Positions 30,118-39,215 of a stretch of DNA of 64,000 bases are shown one piece after another. The translations under genes were made by a program, and so were the position numbers. The notes beneath the pieces are model-generated. The model saw only the letters and a list, made by a program, of their open reading frames with translations, searched no databases and was not told where the DNA came from. This stretch comes from Pseudomonas putida (GTDB lineage: Bacteria > Pseudomonadota > Gammaproteobacteria > Pseudomonadales > Pseudomonadaceae). The stretch covers positions 2,795,501 to 2,859,500 of the forward strand of contig CP047152.1 in assembly GCA_041879295.1 (NCBI GenBank). Reading direction: 5' to 3'. Each line of letters starts with the position of its first letter. Within the stretch, counting starts at the first letter, position 1.

Positions 30118-31026
30118 TTACCTCCAGGCTGGGCTTGAAAGGTGCTCCGCGAAGAAGTCGGAAAGGGCCTGAACTTTTCTCGGCCGTGCACGGGCTGATG
30201 GCGTCACGAAATACAGACCGCCCTGCGTCATGCGCCACTCAGGCAAGATGTGCTGTAGACGTCCATCGGCGAGATATTCGGCGGCGATGAACTCCGGAAG
30301 CTCAGCGATTGCAACCCCCGCCAGCAAAGGTGCGACTAATGCATCCGAGTTGGTGACGCGCAGGGGGCCGCGCGGGGCCACATCTTGCTCGCTGCCATTA
30401 TCGTGAGTGAAACGCCACACCTGGCTCCGTGCTCGATAGGCGTAGCTCATACACGCATGAGCGGCCAAGTCGCGGGGATGAGATGGATGGCCACGCCGGG
30501 CCAGATATGACGGGGCTGCTACGAGGAATTGGGTCACCGAGCAAATTCGGCGAGCCACCAGGGAGGAATCGGGGAGGGCCGCGATCCGCAATGCCGCATC
30601 GAAACCATCGGCCACCAGGTCAACTGTCGAATCAGATAGGTGTAGATCAAGCTCTAGCTCTGGATAGAGCGTCAGCAACGCTGGGAGTAACGGCGCGACC
30701 CAGCGCAAGCCGAACGACATGGGCACAGCCAGCCGCACCAACCCGCGTGGTTGTACCGACAGCTCTTGGGCTTCGCTTTCCATTTCTTCAGCCTGGCGAT
30801 ACAACGCACTGGCCTGGTCAACCATACGTTGACCAAACTCGGTCACAGAGAGTTGACGTGACGTTCGGTTGAACAAGCGACCGCCCAGGCGCTCCTCCAA
30901 GCGCGCAACCGCCCGCGATACCGTGGGAACCGACACACCCATTGCCCTGGCGGCGGCCGCGTAAGAGCCTTCCTCCGCCACCTTGGCGAACATGGCAAGC
31001 CCTTCAAAATCCGGAATTTTTGACAT
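30118..31026 (-). CDS. LysR-family regulator, divergent from SDR gene
   Basis: 302 residues. The N-terminal helix-turn-helix reads FAKVAEEGSYAAAARAMGVSVPTVSRAVARLEERLG; a CrgA/DhcR-type effector domain follows (RLAVPMSFGLRWVAPLLPALL...). The ATG at 31026 begins MSKIPDFEGLAMFAK, the standard start for this subgroup; longer starts run through the operator region. It probably controls the divergent short-chain dehydrogenase and itself. Confidence 0.9.
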   Translation of the reverse strand: MSKIPDFEGLAMFAKVAEEGSYAAAARAMGVSVPTVSRAVARLEERLGGRLFNRTSRQLSVTEFGQRMVDQASALYRQAEEMESEAQELSVQPRGLVRLAVPMSFGLRWVAPLLPALLTLYPELELDLHLSDSTVDLVADGFDAALRIAALPDSSLVARRICSVTQFLVAAPSYLARRGHPSHPRDLAAHACMSYAYRARSQVWRFTHDNGSEQDVAPRGPLRVTNSDALVAPLLAGVAIAELPEFIAAEYLADGRLQHILPEWRMTQGGLYFVTPSARARPRKVQALSDFFAEHLSSPAWR

Positions 31027-31046
31027 TTCAATTCTGCAATGATGAC

Positions 31047-31069
31047 TTTCAAATGATTCTATTTTGAAA
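31047..31069. promoter_or_regulatory. Putative LysR operator
   Basis: The inverted repeat TTTCAAA-N9-TTTGAAA sits in the 103-bp gap between the LysR and SDR starts. It fits the T-N11-A style of LysR sites and is placed where the regulator could act on both genes. Confidence 0.5.
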
Positions 31070-31129
31070 TTATCTAGAGGTCGATACGCTTCTCCCACAC
31101 CAAATCGCAATCTCGACGGGAGAAACACC

Positions 31130-31882
31130 ATGAGCAAGAAACTGGAAGGTAAAGTCGCACTGGTCACTGGCGGAAGCACTGGCATCGGTTTGGCCACCGC
31201 CAAACGCTTCGCTGAAGAGGGCGCTCACGTCTACATCACCGGTCGCCGTCAAGCTGAATTGGACAAGGCGGTGGAACTGGTTGGCAACGCCACCGGTATT
31301 GCCGTCGACTCCACGAAGCTCGAGCAGCTCGATACGCTGTATGCCCGCATTAACCAAAACCATGGTCGGCTCGACGTGCTGTTTGTCAACGCCGGCGGCG
31401 GCTCCATGCTGTCTTTGGGTGAGATCACCGAAGCTCATTACGACGATACATTCGATCGCAACGTGAAAGGCGTGTTGTTCACGGTTCAGAAGGCGCTGCC
31501 GCTACTGGCGCCGAAAGCGTCGATCATTCTGACCGGCTCCACGGCCGGTAGCTCGGGCACTGCGGCATTCAGTGTGTACTCCGCGTCTAAGGCGGCTGTT
31601 CGGGCCTTTGCACGGAGCTGGATTCTGGATTTGAAAGATCGCGCTGTCAGGGTCAACACCCTCAGCCCGGGCGCAACGCGTACGCCCGGCCTGGTCGACC
31701 TGGCTGGCCCAGATACAACACAACAGCAAGGCTTGCTCGACTACCTGGCTTCGCAGGTGCCAATGGGGCGGGTGGGTGAGCCCATCGAGATTGCCAATGC
31801 AGCCGTGTTCCTTGCCAGTGAAGACTCAAGCTTCGTGAACGGGGCTGAATTGTTCGTAGACGGTGGCCAGGCACAGATCTAA
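31130..31882 (+). CDS. Short-chain dehydrogenase/reductase (SDR)
   Basis: 250 residues of the classical SDR fold. The cofactor motif TGGSTGIG is at 13-20, NAGG at about 87-90, Asn111, a catalytic Ser near 137-142, and YSASK at 150-154 (Tyr150, Lys154). The ending [15 protein letters not shown] is typical. It is an NAD(P)-dependent oxidoreductase of unknown substrate. ATG 31130 is preceded by GGGAGAAAC; a longer frame upstream would run through the operator. Its partner is the divergent LysR gene. Confidence 0.92.
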   Translation: MSKKLEGKVALVTGGSTGIGLATAKRFAEEGAHVYITGRRQAELDKAVELVGNATGIAVDSTKLEQLDTLYARINQNHGRLDVLFVNAGGGSMLSLGEITEAHYDDTFDRNVKGVLFTVQKALPLLAPKASIILTGSTAGSSGTAAFSVYSASKAAVRAFARSWILDLKDRAVRVNTLSPGATRTPGLVDLAGPDTTQQQGLLDYLASQVPMGRVGEPIEIANAAVFLASEDSSFVNGAELFVDGGQAQI

Positions 31883-32199
31883 GGAAACATTTTTTGCTGT
31901 TGTTGACTGCGCATGGGGTAGCAGGTATCCCGCAGACACGCTTGGGAATGGACACCGACTTCGACAATCAAGTGGCAAGCCAATGTGTCCGCAGATAGTT
32001 GGCCAAGCTGATCGGACAAATCACAAGGGGGTTGTAGAGACCTGTCATGCGGCCCAGGCCCAGATTGATCTCCTCAATACCCCTGATTGTTTCTGAAATT
32101 TTTAGTGGTTACGTCGGAGTGCAGATATTCCCCCGGGCGAAGCATACCTGCGAAGCAGGCAACGGGGCCATGTAACGGGCCCCGTCGCCACAGCCCGAT

Positions 32200-32433
32200 T
32201 TAGCGGTGTAGCGTCAGGGCGACCAGGTTTACCAAGGCGGAAAGGGTCATGGTGATGTCGGCAAACGCGAATACGGTTGATAGGTCTTCAGGCGCTTTTG
32301 ATGATGGTCAGCAGCATCTCATTCGGGCATCGTCCACAAAGCGTGTTTTGAGGGTGAAATAAGTGCCTAGTCCGACGACCAGGACGATGAGCAGCTTTCT
32401 CGAAAGAAAACCATTGATGGCTTCGAGCATCAT
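32200..32433 (-). pseudogene. Remnant of alanine/glycine:cation symporter (AGCS)
   Basis: From ATG 32433 the frame reads MMLEAINGFLSRKLLIVLVV then GLGTYFTLKTRFV, the N-terminus of AGCS symporters. It then breaks, and a different frame gives LSTVFAFADITMTLSALVNL and a stop at 32200, matching the C-terminal region. Almost all of the roughly 450-residue protein between is missing. A GC-rich hairpin (arms 32162-32169 and 32178-32185) just beyond the stop is probably the old terminator. Confidence 0.7.
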
Positions 32434-32484
32434 GCGTTGCCCAGATATCTTCATGATCGTACTGCCCGGTGCTGCAGCGTCCTC

Positions 32485-32590
32485 AAAATGCTCGATCGAT
32501 AGCTGGAGGAGGGGAACGAAGCTTTGGCACATGAACGAGCCGTATTTGAGCTAGAGCGGAAGGAGATGAAAACTGAGCGAAGTACACTTT
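32485..32590 (+). pseudogene. Fragment of a kfrA-like gene
   Basis: Read in the frame KMLDR-stop-LEEGNEALAHERAVFELERKEMK, this stretch closely resembles residues about 74-105 of the intact KfrA-like protein at 50765-51763 (KMLERLLEEGNEALAHERAVFELERKAMK). It has an in-frame TAG and no start or remaining coiled-coil region, so it is a dead fragment. It lies outside the left boundary palindrome and may be the scar of an earlier or rearranged copy of the island backbone. Confidence 0.75.
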
Positions 32591-33688
32591 CGGGCGACTG
32601 TATTGTCCGCTCGGCGGCAGCCTTGCAGCCAGAGGGCGTAACCATCCAGTGGCGAGAGAATCGACTCAAGCTGGCAAGCCAATGGTCTCGTCTACATCCA
32701 GAGCTCGAGTTTCGGCATAGGCGTAGAAAGTCTGGATCGCGCGCATGGAAGCTGAAGGTCAGCGCAGGCGAACGCGTGACCCACTCGTTTAGACTTGGGC
32801 ATGTCGTCCTCTGTGAGCTCCCGGATACCGAACTGCTCCAGCTCTCGGCTGATGAGCATGGCAAAGCGTCTCTGCAGATGCTCTCAATGTAGGGCATACC
32901 GTGCGCAGAGATAGGATTATGAATGGAACCCAAGCTTCTGATTTTTTGGGAAACGGGGGTTTGCGGGGATTTGATCGGAGGTATGTGGGATTGGACACTG
33001 ACCCCTGGCCCTTACAGAGGACATCATTTAACATAATATGCATTATGAGCACCTGCGTATGGAGTTACCGGGCCGTGGGTTGGCCAGATTGGAAGCCAGT
33101 TCGCAGTGCGAATTTCGCAGACGCGAAAAAATGACCAGAGTACACGGAAGCCTTTCTGACCCCAATCGCGGAAGTAAATCGGCCTAAGCCCATTTTCAAC
33201 CACATTCTGATCCCATTGCCTGGTCAGATTGGCCCCGCACCTGGTAGACCGATTTCTAAATTCTGTCCAGTGATGCCATGGGTGCAATCTTGCTTCTCGG
33301 CTACATCTTCCTTGCATCTAGAAGGTTTTGTACGTTTCCGCTGCGCACATGCAACCTCAATCGTGCTTAGCAGAGCCTCAGCCGCACCAGTCGACTTGCG
33401 GTGGTAAACCACGATCAACTATCGATGAAACCACAGCACCGTTGAGACCTGCATTTTTCCTGACCAATGGCCGAAATCTGGGATCAGAAGCAATTCTAAC
33501 CTTACTGCCTCAAGAAGAAATTTAGGCGCTACGGCACCTGTGTATGGCAGGCAGATAGCGTGGATTGAGTATCCAAAAGCCGCATCGATTAACCGAATGG
33601 CAACGAGGCCTGTGGATCACTATGCAAGAGCAGGTATCAACGCCAGTTGACGCTGAGGCGTCTACGCCAGATTGTTGATACGATGTCT
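32591..33688. other. Unassigned accessory DNA
   Basis: No convincing gene. On the minus strand about 32690-32890 one frame reads RRFAMLISRELEQFGIRELT followed by EDDMPKSKRVGHAF, which looks protein-like but has no start and no recognised family. The rest, to 33688, shows only short frames and AT-variable sequence consistent with decayed insertions. Confidence 0.4.
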
Positions 33689-33830
33689 AGGCTCTGTACG
33701 AAAAACCTTGATACTTGTTCATGCTGCGTTGAAAACAGCCTCGGAATGCTCATGTACTCTAGTACACTCCGATTCCTCGACTGTTTTCGCCTTGCCTGAC
33801 CTGCGTCTCAAGACCTTTCGTACAGAGCCT
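33689..33830. repeat. MITE-like 142-bp palindromic element
   Basis: Ends with perfect 15-bp inverted repeats AGGCTCTGTACGAAA / TTTCGTACAGAGCCT. The interior is also a long imperfect palindrome centred on GTACTCTAGTAC, with the arms sharing AAAACAG...CGGAAT-like blocks. It has no coding capacity, so it resembles a miniature inverted-repeat element. A half copy is at 63612-63660. Confidence 0.7.
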
Positions 33831-33988
33831 TGCCACTTCAACCGCCAGGCTGCTAGTTAGCGCGCACTGTGAACCATCGAGAGCAGATGTCGACGCTTAT
33901 AAATCTTAGGAATACTTCCCGGATTCGTTGAATTCATAGCCAATAAACTGCCAAACTCCCCTTCTTTTTTATACGTTCTCGACTCCAG

Positions 33989-34016
33989 CTCAACTAAATG
34001 AATATTTAGTCGAGTT
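33989..34016. repeat. Left boundary palindrome of the island
   Basis: Arms CTCAACTAAAT and ATTTAGTCGAG flank the 4-base centre GAAT, with one mismatch. Read on the minus strand it becomes AACTCGACTAAAT-ATTC-ATTTAGTTGAG, nearly identical to the palindrome at 56811-56840, and both are followed on the island side by ATTTC. It may be a recombination site or element end; a terminator for the 34020-34319 gene is an alternative. Confidence 0.55.
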
Positions 34017-34019
34017 ATT

Positions 34020-34319
34020 TCAACGTTCTTGATGCTCGCCGCCCTTCGGATGTTTACCCTTTCGCTGAAAGTGATCAGGATCTAGCAAAGCTATGACCTG
34101 TTGAGGTGAGACAGAATGCTTTTTCGCTAGGCTATCTAACTCAGCCAAGAAGCGCACCATGCTTGCTACTCTGGGTACCTCTAGTTCGGCGCATGCCTCT
34201 GCGTATTTTTGACCGATGACACTGTTAATTTCGAAGAGGCGCGCGACACTCTCGACATCGAAAAAGCCCTCTTTGACAAGCCCATCCAGTGCTCTGTTGC
34301 GCTTACTCGACATCGACAT
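34020..34319 (-). CDS. Small regulator-like protein, gene B of a pair
   Basis: 99 residues, basic and helical, not confidently assigned. Its segment LAELDSLAKKHSVSPQQVIALL (about 58-79) closely parallels QKLTKLMKKYRLSAEEVIALL in the upstream gene A. The shared L-x3-KK-x2-S-x2-VIALL pattern recalls the connector region of H-NS-like proteins, but the H-NS DNA-binding GRGRxPxW motif is not seen; the tail is FQRKGKHPKGGEHQER. The start overlaps the end of gene A by 17 bp, indicating coupling. The intact partner is lost to an IS3 insertion. Confidence 0.6.
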   Translation of the reverse strand: MSMSSKRNRALDGLVKEGFFDVESVARLFEINSVIGQKYAEACAELEVPRVASMVRFLAELDSLAKKHSVSPQQVIALLDPDHFQRKGKHPKGGEHQER

Positions 34320-34485
34320 TGACCCAACCTCTCACCCGAAAAGGTTTTTCAGAGCTGTGTGATGCCTGGACGTCTTTGAGCCCCAGGATGTACCGAAGCT
34401 TCAAGACGGTCTCTAGGCTCACGGATTTTTGATCCACATCACCTCTGACAAGCAAGAGCGCTATCACTGAATCGCCCCTGGTTTT

Positions 34486-35367
34486 CTAGACACTCTCCAA
34501 GCTCAGGAAATAGCGTTTCTCATACTCTACTGGAGACAGCTGCATAGCACTGCTGTGTCGGCGTTTAGGGTTATAGAACATCTCGATGTAATCGAAAATA
34601 TCACTTCGGGCTTCTTCACGGGTTGTGTAGATCTTTCGTCGGATTCGCTCTCGCTTCAAAAGCTGGAAAAAGCTCTCGGCTACGGCATTGTCGTGGCAGT
34701 TTCCCCGCCGGCTCATGCTGCTGATTACATTGTTGGCCTTCAAAAAGCTTTTCCAATCCGAGCTACTGAACTGACTACCTTGATCTGAGTGAATCATAAC
34801 TTGCTGCTGAGGCTTGCGTCGCCAAACAGCCATCAACATCGCGTCGATAGCCAGGTCGCTGCACATCCTTGGCTTCATTGACCAACCAATTACTTGGCGT
34901 GAGAACAAATCCAGCACTACCGCGAGGTAGAGCCACCCTTCATAGGTGCGGATGTAAGTGATATCTGTCACCCAGACCTTGTTCGGCTCACTTACCTTGA
35001 ACTGCCGCGCGAGGTGGTTGGGCGAGGCCACTGTTGGTTTTCCACCATAGAACCCTGGACGCCGCCGATAGCCCGTTTGAGAACGCAGCCCCTCCGCCTG
35101 CATCAAGCGCCTGACTCGATTTCGGCCGCATTCCTCTCCCAGCTCACGCAGGTCATCGTGAATTTTGCGGTAGCCGTATACACCTCCGCTTTCCAGCCAA
35201 GCGTGTTTGATCAAGCCAAGCAGACGTTGATCTTCTTTTGCTCGGGCAGATTGAGGCTCGGCCAGCCAGGCGTAATAGCCGCTGGGGTGCACCTTGAGGG
35301 TTTGGCAAAGGCGCCGCACCGGGTAATCAGTCGAGTGCTTCTTGATGAAGGCGTACTTCAGCCGCAC
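34486..35367 (-). CDS. IS3 transposase OrfB (integrase core)
   Basis: 293 residues. The HTH_21 region (about 1-60) precedes an rve integrase domain with the DDE triad: WVTDITYI (first Asp about 132), HSDQGSQF (second Asp about 195) and the final Glu in DNAVAESFFQLLK (about 230). It is normally made as a fusion with OrfA by -1 frameshifting. The two frames overlap by 10 bp, and an A6G slippery run lies in the end of orfA. Confidence 0.93.
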   Translation of the reverse strand: MRLKYAFIKKHSTDYPVRRLCQTLKVHPSGYYAWLAEPQSARAKEDQRLLGLIKHAWLESGGVYGYRKIHDDLRELGEECGRNRVRRLMQAEGLRSQTGYRRRPGFYGGKPTVASPNHLARQFKVSEPNKVWVTDITYIRTYEGWLYLAVVLDLFSRQVIGWSMKPRMCSDLAIDAMLMAVWRRKPQQQVMIHSDQGSQFSSSDWKSFLKANNVISSMSRRGNCHDNAVAESFFQLLKRERIRRKIYTTREEARSDIFDYIEMFYNPKRRHSSAMQLSPVEYEKRYFLSLESV

Positions 35368-35636
35368 TCCTTGGCAAAGTACGCGGCGGCCTTTTTTAAG
35401 ATGTCTCGCTCTTCCGTCACGCGCTTGAGTTCAGCGCGTAGCTTGCGCAGTTCGGCCTGCTGATCGTCGTCTTGCTGACGCTGCTCTTGGGGCTTGCTGT
35501 AGACCTTGATCCAGGCGTAAAGACTGTGCACGGACATGCCCAGGCGCTGGGCGACATCGGCGACAGGTTTGCCTTTCTCGGTCACTTGCTTGACCGCTTC
35601 GATCTTGAATTCTTCGGGGTAACGCTGACGACTCAT
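35358..35636 (-). CDS. IS3 transposase OrfA (HTH protein)
   Basis: 92 residues. The helix-turn-helix (EEFKIEAVKQVTEKGKPVADVAQRLGMSVHSLYAWI) is followed by a leucine-zipper coiled coil (ELRKLRAELKRVTEERDILKKAAAYF). The codons for ILKKAA contain the run of six A followed by G where frameshifting into OrfB would occur. Confidence 0.93.
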   Translation of the reverse strand: MSRQRYPEEFKIEAVKQVTEKGKPVADVAQRLGMSVHSLYAWIKVYSKPQEQRQQDDDQQAELRKLRAELKRVTEERDILKKAAAYFAKECG

Positions 35637-36201
35637 GGCACCTCCTATTTGGGCCTCATTATGAGGCTTGGAGGTGTCTACGAAACCAGGGGCGATTCAC
35701 ACCTCCTCTGCGCTGAGCCGGTATTTCTTCATCAGCTTGGTGAGCTTCTGTGAGAAATCTGCATCTGGCGTCTCCTCCCTTTCCTGGAGGACACTAATCT
35801 CCTGCTCCAGCTCACATATGCGCTGTTGAGCGAGGCGTATGGCCTCGTGGCGGTTTGGGGCATTCATAAGGGGGCTTGGCTCCACAGTCTCCTTCTCAAA
35901 TTGTAGCGTACAGAGCGGGCAACCCTTGCCGCCTGTCTGATCTGGTGCCGTCACGATAGGTAAGATTAATCACCTGGGTAGGTAAGGAAATCCCCTGGCA
36001 TTGAGTCGGCTGTCATCATCTCAGAATCGGTAACAGTCCGCGTAATATCGTTTATTGACGGGTATCGAGCCGCCGTTCCGGCGGGTAGGTGACATTTTAG
36101 GCTTATTAATGAGCCGCATCCGAATCGATAAGAATCGGGTTTCTGAGATTACTAGCTATTTGTTGACAGAAAATATCCCTATATTTTTTGCGGCACACGC
36201 G

Positions 36202-36408
36202 TCATTTAATAGCGTTTATTGATACGAATTCATCCTCAGCAAGTGCTCGGCGCCCTAGATTGAAGCATCCATCGCACTGGCCTTCGCCATGCTTATCCCG
36301 ACGCTGGCAATTTATGCGTTTAATCTCTTCTTCGAGATTACGGCGTGTTCCCGCGTCTGCGTGGCTCGTACAGGCCTGTGCCCTATCGGTGAGGTGGTGA
36401 AAGCACAA
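36202..36408 (-). CDS. Doubtful small Cys-containing protein
   Basis: 68 residues starting at TTG, without a good ribosome-binding site. The second half, NLEEEIKRINCQRRDKHGEG then QCDGCFNLG and FVSINAIK, looks protein-like with a CxxC pair, but no family is recognised. It is reported because the composition is unlike a random frame. An ATG-less start and short length keep confidence low. Confidence 0.3.
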   Translation of the reverse strand: MCFHHLTDRAQACTSHADAGTRRNLEEEIKRINCQRRDKHGEGQCDGCFNLGRRALAEDEFVSINAIK

Positions 36409-36531
36409 GAAGCAGGCTCACAGTCCGTCTGTGGAACCAAAATCACTTAAGGCCGAGCTTTTGGTCGCAACCGGGATGGGCGTCCGGCTTATGCTCCAGA
36501 CCTATACGACCACTTCTTATCAGTGCCTTTC

Positions 36532-36748
36532 GCTATGAGCCGGTCTCTTCGAGCCCGAATTTCCGATAGATTCGAGATCTCGGCGCCCTTCCCTCATGAC
36601 CGGCTAAGCCGCTGGCTTGCAACATGGCTCCACACAGGTAGCTGGGTATGACCGCGTTGCACTTAGAACGCTGCACAGGTGTAACCCGCCTATTCCTATG
36701 GTGATGCTCGTTAGCCGGTCTCTACGAGACCGAAGGTGCGATAGACAC
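36532..36748. repeat. Pair of imperfect direct repeats, each a hairpin
   Basis: Copy 1 (36532-36573) and copy 2 (36706-36748) share AGCCGGTCTCT, CGAG, CCGAA and CGATAGA at matching spacing. Copy 2 contains a perfect stem CGGTCTC-TAC-GAGACCG; copy 1 has the same stem with one mismatch. They lie 174 bp apart upstream of the KAP gene. Confidence 0.5.
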
Positions 36749-36947
36749 AAAATATCCTACGGCAAGGCCCTCGGCTGCGAACTTCGGAGCAGCGCGCAGC
36801 AAACGCCAGAATCTAGAAGCCAACCTTCGGCAGCCTGTGCATTCGGCTAGGTAGTATGTCTGCTCTACTTTCGACTGCTTCCCAAATATCCTATGCTGGC
36901 CTTTTGATTTCGCGCATGGGGCCTCCACGCTCTTGGAAGGAGCAAAT

Positions 36948-39116
36948 ATGGGCAAGCAGCACGCAACAGGGGCAACGCATGTTGAGGGAATTGATTTCGA
37001 CATCCCTCTTCTACCCGAATCTGCTATCGACACCGATCAGCTATCCCGAGTAGGGTTCGCTGAAATCGCCACCTCCTCGCTTCGTAAAGTGCCTTCGACG
37101 TCGGGCTTCGTGCTGTCAATTGAAGGCCCATGGGGAAGCGGAAAAAGCTCAGTTCTCGCGATGATTCAGGCCCTGCTCAACCGTGAGGACAAGAAGCGTC
37201 AGCCAGTGATTGTGCATTTTAACCCCTGGCTGGTTGGCGACAAGGATGCCCTGCTCCGCCAGTTTCTCGCCAGCATTGCTAAGGCCGTTAAATTGAGCGA
37301 TCACAGCAAGGATGGCCGGAAGGTAGCCAAAGAGCTCAAAGCTTACTCAAAGGTTTTTGATGTCCTAAAACTCATACCAGGCGTGGAGCCGTGGGCGTCC
37401 CTGGTTAAGTCGGTAATGGATGCTGCAGGCGATGCCAGTGAAGCCGTTGCAGAGTACAAATCGCCTGACCTTGAGGAGCAAAAGGAGCGAGTTGAGGCTG
37501 CGCTTAGGAGCTTTGATCGCCCTGTCATAGTTTTCATCGATGATGTCGACCGTCTTTTCCCTGCTGAAGTATTTGAGATGATCAGAATCATCAAAGCAGT
37601 CGGGGGACTGCCAAGGGTCGGATATGTCGTGGCTTGGGATTCCGCATACGTTACTGCAGCTCTCTCAAGCGTTAAGGTTCCTCAATCGAGCTCGTACCTG
37701 GACAAGATCGTTCAAGTCAGGATGCCGCTGCCAAACCTGTCCTTGAGCGCCCGGTCAAAGCTGTTTGACTCGGCTGTCGGGAGTCTTGATCCGAAGGCGA
37801 TCCAAACTTACTTCGAGGGGCAAACCAAGCGGCTGGGCTTCCTGTATCAACTGGGGTTACGGGACTTGTTGGAGCAGCCCCGAGATCTTGCCCGGGTATT
37901 CAATGCTGTGCGAATGATTGAGCCCCTTCTACGGGGTGAGATTGTGTTTGCTGACATCCTTGGGCTAGCTGCGTTGTCGGTGAAAGCTCCGCAGGTGTAT
38001 GAGCTGTTGAGGATTAAGCCACAGCTGTTCGTGGGGCGTCTGCCAAGTGAGATTGGGCCTGGTGATTCTACAAAGCTTGTCGCTGACGGCTCAGCTGAGC
38101 GAGCAACTGCATATGCACACGGACGCACTGACGCAATTCGTAAAGTCGTTCATTTCCTGTTTCCTGAGGTGGCAGCGGCAGAAGAAGGCTTCTCAATGGG
38201 TGACGGTAAGTACACTGATGGAGTGATTTCAGATCCTTCACGGCTGCTCGTCGCGCTGCAGTTGGGCATAACAGATGGTGATGTGAGCATCAAGACAGCT
38301 CGACAGTATCTAGAAAATCCCGCCCAGCGGGAGAACATAGTTGCTGCTCTCACTCCTGACGTGTGCCATGAATTTATGGACATGCTCGGCCAAATCGGTT
38401 CCTCTTTGCCGAGCGATCAACTCGACGATATTTCAAGCGTTTGTGTATCGCTCGCTCGGCTTGTTGATTCTTCCGTTTTTGTAAAGCGTGGAAGACACCG
38501 TGATGGGGTCTTTGGAATGAGTCCTGACGACCTAGCCTTGCGACAGATTAAGCTGCTTACAGCTTCCTTTGACTCCATGAGCGCCTCAGCAATCTACACC
38601 CAAGTGGCTATTGACCCATACGCACTGAGCTGCGCGGCCGAGTTGCTTCGAGTGAGCTACGTACCGAATCAAAGGAGGTACGACAGCGATCTTTTGCTTG
38701 AGCAGGACAACAAGGACGCTGTGATACAAGCCTTTGCTCAAAACGTGCTGAATGCGACAGAGGAGAAGCGATTTTTTGAGGTCAACCTTCCAAGTCGTGT
38801 TCTCTGGACACTTGCGCGCCTTGATTCTCAAGCATGCAGGAAAATCTTCCGTATCGTGGAAGCGTCCGAAAAGTCTCTTGATCAGTTCGCTCTCCACTTC
38901 CTACGTAACAGTTGGGATTCGAGCAACGGTCAAGCCTACGCCCTGCCAAGTGATGAGGGAGTGACCAAAGCATTTTGCCCACTGAAGACCCTGCGTCAGC
39001 ATGCTTCCAAGCGACTCGCAGATGAAACCCTGGCCTATCCAGCGCGTGCAGCATGGCAATCGGTGCTAGACGGCAAGCCCCTTTATGGCGTGGACGGCAC
39101 CGACGCAAGCAGATGA
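36948..39116 (+). CDS. KAP-family P-loop NTPase
   Basis: 722 residues. Walker A GPWGSGKSS is at 60-68 and Walker B VIVFIDDVDRL at 193-203, with the KAP-typical spacing and a helical insert between them (about 110-180). The NTPase core is followed by about 380 helical residues without recognised repeats. KAP NTPases are often membrane-linked and occur in phage exclusion (for example PifA) and other conflict systems. The ATG at 36948 follows AAGGAG. A lipoprotein gene starts 99 bp downstream, then a small membrane protein, suggesting one operon. The insert is not strongly hydrophobic, unlike many KAP proteins. Confidence 0.82.
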   Translation: MGKQHATGATHVEGIDFDIPLLPESAIDTDQLSRVGFAEIATSSLRKVPSTSGFVLSIEGPWGSGKSSVLAMIQALLNREDKKRQPVIVHFNPWLVGDKDALLRQFLASIAKAVKLSDHSKDGRKVAKELKAYSKVFDVLKLIPGVEPWASLVKSVMDAAGDASEAVAEYKSPDLEEQKERVEAALRSFDRPVIVFIDDVDRLFPAEVFEMIRIIKAVGGLPRVGYVVAWDSAYVTAALSSVKVPQSSSYLDKIVQVRMPLPNLSLSARSKLFDSAVGSLDPKAIQTYFEGQTKRLGFLYQLGLRDLLEQPRDLARVFNAVRMIEPLLRGEIVFADILGLAALSVKAPQVYELLRIKPQLFVGRLPSEIGPGDSTKLVADGSAERATAYAHGRTDAIRKVVHFLFPEVAAAEEGFSMGDGKYTDGVISDPSRLLVALQLGITDGDVSIKTARQYLENPAQRENIVAALTPDVCHEFMDMLGQIGSSLPSDQLDDISSVCVSLARLVDSSVFVKRGRHRDGVFGMSPDDLALRQIKLLTASFDSMSASAIYTQVAIDPYALSCAAELLRVSYVPNQRRYDSDLLLEQDNKDAVIQAFAQNVLNATEEKRFFEVNLPSRVLWTLARLDSQACRKIFRIVEASEKSLDQFALHFLRNSWDSSNGQAYALPSDEGVTKAFCPLKTLRQHASKRLADETLAYPARAAWQSVLDGKPLYGVDGTDASR

Positions 39117-39215
39117 TTAACTGGGGTTCCTCTCTAGGAAAACCATTACGTTTCGGCGGTTGCGGGATGATGTTAAATTGCCAGTTCTGGTACTGGGATG
39201 CCCAAGGAGTGTTTC

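Larger units (their letters stand above)
34468..35699 (-). mobile_element. IS3-family insertion sequence (1232 bp)
   Basis: Ends TGAATCGCCCCTGG (left) and CCAGGGGCGATTCA (right) are inverted repeats. A 3-bp CAC duplication flanks it (34465-34467 and 35700-35702), as usual for IS3. It carries overlapping orfA and orfB on the minus strand, both intact, and is inserted in gene A. Confidence 0.9.
34303..35954 (-). pseudogene. Small coiled-coil regulator-like gene A, split by IS3
   Basis: The N-terminal part (35954 or 35867 down to 35700) encodes MNAPNRHEAIRLAQQRICEL, a predicted coiled coil, and KLMKKYRLSAEEV. The C-terminal part (34467 down to 34303) continues IALLLVRGDVDQKSVSLETV, ending RGWVNVDVE. 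Deleting the IS3 element and one CAC copy joins them exactly in frame as SAEEVIALLLVRGD. The fused protein is about 115-145 residues depending on start. The motif is shared with gene B, so the two may be paralogous or act together; function unknown. Confidence 0.75.
35955..36947. other. Long leader region upstream of the KAP operon
   Basis: About 1 kb with no secure gene apart from a doubtful small frame at 36202-36408. It contains a pair of hairpin repeats (36532-36573 and 36706-36748) and a strong ribosome-binding site for the KAP gene. It may encode an RNA or hold regulatory sites. Confidence 0.45.

Noticed and set aside
32308..32532. Full minus-strand reading frame as a gene
   Set aside because: Only the middle resembles an AGCS symporter N-terminus; the rest is unrelated sequence, so it is treated as a remnant.
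33672..33860. Short plus-strand frame across the MITE-like element
   Set aside because: Produced by reading through the palindrome; not a gene.
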